Origin: Arthrobacter sp. Leaf337
Lineage (GTDB): Bacteria > Actinomycetota > Actinomycetes > Actinomycetales > Micrococcaceae
DNA: 64,000 nucleotides
Assembly: GCF_001423745.1 (NCBI RefSeq)
Contig: NZ_LMPC01000003.1
Location: forward strand, 62,001 to 126,000
Direction of reading: 5' to 3'
Below are positions 60,866 to 64,000 of the stretch, piece by piece; position 1 is the first letter of the stretch; each line of letters starts with the position of its first letter. The notes beneath the pieces were generated by a model that saw only the letters and a program-made list of their open reading frames with translations, ran no database searches and was not told where the DNA came from. Position numbers and translations under genes: made by a program.

Positions 60866-62239
60866 TCAGCACTCAATCACGTTGACGGCGAGGCCTCCGC
60901 GGGAGGTCTCCTTGTACTTGGTTTTCATGTCGGCTCCTGTTTCGCGCATCGTTTTGATGGCTTTGTCGAGGGATACCTTGTGGCTGCCGTCGCCGTGCAG
61001 GGCAAGGCGGGCGGCGTTGATGGCTTTCACACTGGCAATGGCGTTGCGTTCGATGCAGGGAATCTGCACCAGGCCGCCCACGGGGTCGCAGGTCAGCCCG
61101 AGGTTGTGTTCGATGCCCACTTCGGCGGCGTTTTCCACCTGTTCGGGCGTGCCGCCAAGCACCTCGCACAGCCCGGCCGCCGCCATGGAGCAGGCGGAGC
61201 CCACTTCGCCCTGGCATCCCACTTCCGCACCGGAAATGGAGGCGTTGATCTTGAACAGGATCCCGACGGCGGCCGCGGCCAGCAGGAAGCGGACCACCCC
61301 GTCGTCGTCGGCTCCGGGAACAAACTTGGTGTAGTAGTGCAGCACCGCCGGCACAATCCCGGCGGCGCCGTTGGTGGGGGCAGTGACGATGCGCCCGCCG
61401 GCGGCGTTTTCCTCGTTCACGGCCAGCGCGAAGAGGTTCACCCATTCCATCGCCCGGAGCGGATCGGTCACGCCGGTGTCCGCCGTCAGGGTTTTGAACA
61501 ACGACGGCGCCCGGCGCCTGACGTTCAGCCCGCCGGGAAGGATTCCTTCCGCGGCGCAGCCGTTGTCCACGCATTCGCGCATGACGGCCCAGAGCTTCAG
61601 CAGCTCTGCGCGGAGCTCGGCTTCGCTGCGCCACACCAGTTCGTTGGCGAGCATGACGTCGGAGATGGACATCCCTTCCCGGCGGCAGATCTCGAGGAGT
61701 TCGTCGGCCGTGGTGAAGGGGTACGGCAGCGGGGTGTCGTCCGCCACCACTTTGTCGCCGGCGTCGGCGTCCCCGTCAACAACGAAGCCGCCGCCGATCG
61801 AATAGAAGCTCCGTTCGCTGAGGACGGCGCCCTTGTGGTCCAGCGCGCGGAAGGTCATGCCGTTGGGGTGGGCCGGCAGGGACTTGCGGCGGTGCAGCAC
61901 CACGTCCTCGTCCCAGTTGAAGTCCACCCGGTGGTCCCCGCCGATCCGGAGTTCGGCGTCGAGCGCGGCGGCAGCCACCTGGTCGTCCGCGGTGGAGGTG
62001 TCCACCGTTTCGGGGTCCAGGCCCTGGAGCCCGAGCACCACGGCTTTATCGGAGCCGTGGCCCCGGCCGGTGGCGCCGAGCGATCCGAACAGTTCCGCCT
62101 GGACCCGCGTGGTGGCGCTCAGGTGGCCGTCACCTTTGAGCCCTTCGGCGAACAGTTTCGCCGCCCGCATCGGGCCGACCGTGTGTGACGACGACGGCCC
62201 GATGCCAACGGAGAAGAGGTCCAGGGCGCTCAGCGCCAT
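60866..62239 (-). CDS. sdaA: L-serine ammonia-lyase (4Fe-4S)
   Basis: A 457-residue single-chain iron-sulfur serine dehydratase (beta and alpha parts fused), forming pyruvate and ammonia. The start is [20 protein letters not shown]. Cluster Cys are in [18 protein letters not shown] [17 protein letters not shown] and [15 protein letters not shown]. The ATG and the soxG stop share one base (TGATG), so they are coupled. It degrades serine made from sarcosine-derived glycine and one-carbon units. Confidence 0.95.
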   Translation of the reverse strand: MALSALDLFSVGIGPSSSHTVGPMRAAKLFAEGLKGDGHLSATTRVQAELFGSLGATGRGHGSDKAVVLGLQGLDPETVDTSTADDQVAAAALDAELRIGGDHRVDFNWDEDVVLHRRKSLPAHPNGMTFRALDHKGAVLSERSFYSIGGGFVVDGDADAGDKVVADDTPLPYPFTTADELLEICRREGMSISDVMLANELVWRSEAELRAELLKLWAVMRECVDNGCAAEGILPGGLNVRRRAPSLFKTLTADTGVTDPLRAMEWVNLFALAVNEENAAGGRIVTAPTNGAAGIVPAVLHYYTKFVPGADDDGVVRFLLAAAAVGILFKINASISGAEVGCQGEVGSACSMAAAGLCEVLGGTPEQVENAAEVGIEHNLGLTCDPVGGLVQIPCIERNAIASVKAINAARLALHGDGSHKVSLDKAIKTMRETGADMKTKYKETSRGGLAVNVIEC

Positions 62240-62874
62240 CAGGGCACCTCGGGGGAGGCGTATTCCCTCATGGCGTCCAGGAGCCAGCGGCCCAGGAAGT
62301 CCGCGAACGAAGCCCGCGGGAAGAGCCGGAAGCTCTCCTCGCCGGACTTCAGCAGGACCACCGGGATGTTGCCCACCTCGGTGTTCAGGGCTGTCCCCGG
62401 CTTGATGCTGCGGGGGTGCAGGTCAACGGCGCAGCCCTTCTCCAGGACGGCGCGGGCACGCGGGCCGGAGAGTTCGAACGTGGTGCGGTTGGCGGAGAGG
62501 TCCACCACCTGGCCCGGGGCGTCGCCCAGGGCCGCCGTGAGGGAACCGATCAGGTCTCCGCCCAGGGAGTCGTGGGCTTCTTCCGGTGCCACCACCAGGA
62601 ACTCGGCCGGTCCGAGCCACAGGACGCTGACGCCGTCCGAGCCGGCCACTTCACCGCACCGTGCCGGCAGGCCGCCGGCAACTGACGCGATCCGTGAGCC
62701 CTGCTCGGAGCGGGGGTCCACGCGGATCCCGGCCATGGTCTGGAACGGGCCTTCCTTCAGGACAACCGTTCCCTCTACGGAACCGGCTTCCAGTGCGGAG
62801 GCCAGGTGGGAGGCCGGGCTGCGGCGGATGTCCCGGAGTCCATTGATGCCTTCGAGTGCTGCGGTGTTAGCCAT
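62239..62874 (-). CDS. soxG: sarcosine oxidase gamma subunit
   Basis: A 211-residue GCVT-like small subunit of heterotetrameric sarcosine oxidase. Typical segments are [38 protein letters not shown] and the C-terminal [23 protein letters not shown] 62874 has GAAGGGACC upstream and overlaps soxA by 8 bp. Confidence 0.92.
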   Translation of the reverse strand: MANTAALEGINGLRDIRRSPASHLASALEAGSVEGTVVLKEGPFQTMAGIRVDPRSEQGSRIASVAGGLPARCGEVAGSDGVSVLWLGPAEFLVVAPEEAHDSLGGDLIGSLTAALGDAPGQVVDLSANRTTFELSGPRARAVLEKGCAVDLHPRSIKPGTALNTEVGNIPVVLLKSGEESFRLFPRASFADFLGRWLLDAMREYASPEVP

Positions 62875-64000
62875 CTTTGCGGGTCCCTTCGGGGTCAAAA
62901 AGTACGGTTTCGGCGATGACGACATCAACCAGCTGGTCTCCGGCTGCGGCCACGAGGGTCTCGCCGATGCGGTTGCGGCCGTTCTTGATCAGGGCCAGGC
63001 CAAACGACCGGCCCAGGGCGGCGCTGTGGTAGCTCGAGGTCACGAAGCCCTGCATGGGGACGGGTCCGTAGGCAGGGTTGACGGTGATGCCCTTTTCCAC
63101 GAGCTGGGTGCCTTCCGGCAGCCGCAGCGTGCCGTCCACGGGAAGGACGCTGACCAGGTGCTTGCGGTCCTCGCGGCTGGCGTCGGTCCGCGAGTAGGAG
63201 CGCTTGCCGATGAACTCCTTGGCCTTGGAGACCACCCATTCCATTCCCGCATCCTGCGGAGTGACGGTGCCGTCGGTGTCCTGGCCGACGATCGGGTAGC
63301 CCTTTTCGGCGCGGAGCACGTGCATGGTTTCGGTGCCGTAGGGGGTGATGTTGAATTCGGCCCCGGCGGCTGCCACGGCTTCCCAGGTGTTGAGCCCGTA
63401 CCAGGACGGCACGTTGATTTCGTAGGCCAGCTCGCCGGAGAACGAGATCCGGCAGATCCGGGCCTGAACACCGGAGGCCAGGGTGGTTTCGCGGAACGTC
63501 ATGAACGGGAAGGCTTCCGCTTCCAGGCCGCCCTCAGCGGCCAGTTCGGGCGCCAGCTTCGCGATCACTGCGCGGGACTTGGGCCCGACGACGGCAATGG
63601 TGCTCCACTGTTCGGTCACCGAGGTGCAGTGCACGTCCAGCTCAGGCCATTCGGTCTGCAGCCATTCCTCCAGCCAGTCCAGCACCTTCGCGGCGCCGCC
63701 GGTGGTGGTGGTCATGAAGAACCGGTCCTCGTCGAGGCGCAGGGTCACGCCGTCGTCGAAAATCATGCCGTCCGGGCCGCACATGACGCCGTAGCGGGCG
63801 GAACCCGGGGCGAGCTTCTTGAACGCGTTGGTGTAGATCCGGTTGAGGAACTCACCGGCGTCCTTGCCGCGGATTTCGATCTTGCCCAGCGTGGTGGCGT
63901 CCATGAAGCCCACGGATTCGCGGACTGCAGCGCACTCGCGCAGCACGGCGGTGTCCATGTCCTCCCCGGCCTGCGGGTAGTACCAGGGGCGCTTCCACTG
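62867..64000 (-). CDS. soxA: sarcosine oxidase alpha subunit, C-terminal part (runs off the window)
   Basis: The C-terminal 377 residues of SoxA; the frame stays open to the window edge ([20 protein letters not shown] at 64000 downwards), so the N-terminal NAD- and FAD-related domains lie outside. The visible part is the aminomethyltransferase (GcvT-like) folate domain: [59 protein letters not shown]. It passes the methyl carbon of sarcosine to THF as 5,10-methylene-THF. The ATG at 63958 is internal. soxB and soxD are expected further upstream on this strand. Confidence 0.94.
   Translation of the reverse strand, partial: QWKRPWYYPQAGEDMDTAVLRECAAVRESVGFMDATTLGKIEIRGKDAGEFLNRIYTNAFKKLAPGSARYGVMCGPDGMIFDDGVTLRLDEDRFFMTTTTGGAAKVLDWLEEWLQTEWPELDVHCTSVTEQWSTIAVVGPKSRAVIAKLAPELAAEGGLEAEAFPFMTFRETTLASGVQARICRISFSGELAYEINVPSWYGLNTWEAVAAAGAEFNITPYGTETMHVLRAEKGYPIVGQDTDGTVTPQDAGMEWVVSKAKEFIGKRSYSRTDASREDRKHLVSVLPVDGTLRLPEGTQLVEKGITVNPAYGPVPMQGFVTSSYHSAALGRSFGLALIKNGRNRIGETLVAAAGDQLVDVVIAETVLFDPEGTRKDG

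Overview
The window is about 64 kb of high-GC DNA with dense, often overlapping (ATGA) genes and GTG/TTG starts. Gene content points to a Micrococcaceae actinobacterium of the Arthrobacter/Pseudarthrobacter type: ANTAR and MmyB-type regulators, a CmtR-like ArsR repressor, sarcosine oxidase, and a glyoxylate/allantoin cluster. It looks like an ordinary chromosomal catabolic and transport region. I saw no tRNA, rRNA, CRISPR, phage, IS element or origin.

Layout. (a) 1-8.8 kb: a PhzF-like isomerase, GAF-ANTAR and Hsp20 stress genes, then a cell-surface block. The block holds a response regulator with a degenerate receiver, a secreted GH16 protein, a 52-residue peptide that is little more than an LAxTG sorting signal, a processive family-2 glycosyltransferase, and two low-complexity secreted proteins, one built of 45-residue repeats. 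(b) 8.8-12.2 kb: an NRAMP transporter behind an MntR-like box, and a CmtR-type repressor with a CDF exporter carrying a Cys-rich tail. (c) 11.5-21.1 kb: a TetR regulator divergent from a five-gene operon (permease, two DUF1989 proteins, biotin-dependent urea/guanidine carboxylase, allophanate hydrolase). This is best read as a complete guanidine-to-ammonia pathway. (d) 21.1-28.5 kb: a hydroxyacid dehydrogenase and a three-gene membrane cluster with a His-rich loop, facing a zinc-starvation operon (P-loop-less COG0523 protein plus Cys-free L36) behind a Zur-like palindrome. A VOC protein, an NmrA-like fragment and an XRE/MmyB regulator follow.

(e) 28.5-34 kb: DHA2 exporter, aldo/keto reductase and a PL26/YetA-type rhamnogalacturonan lyase behind two LacI-type palindromes. 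(f) 34-42.5 kb: an RpiR regulator and MFS transporter divergent from tctBCA-type genes and an RraA-like protein, then XRE/methionine aminopeptidase and DctA. (g) 42.9-47.3 kb: a secreted protein, a two-component system with a CsbD stress protein, and a lipoprotein. (h) 47.5-59.8 kb: hyi-glxR-gcl-glxK-allB for allantoin and glyoxylate assimilation, an orphan winged-helix protein, Bcp, a NodB-fold hydrolase, an NCS1 permease and a PucR regulator. (i) 59.9-64 kb: soxA(partial)-soxG-sdaA-purU, linking sarcosine demethylation, serine deamination and one-carbon balance.

A family of palindromic intergenic repeats with a CTCTCTCAC core occurs at 55.1, 55.5 and 59.9 kb. Nothing here is clearly a new system. 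The best candidates for novelty are the surface-polysaccharide block with its degenerate regulator and stand-alone sorting peptide, the P-loop-less COG0523 protein in a Zur-type operon, the metal-permease trio, and the palindromic repeat family.
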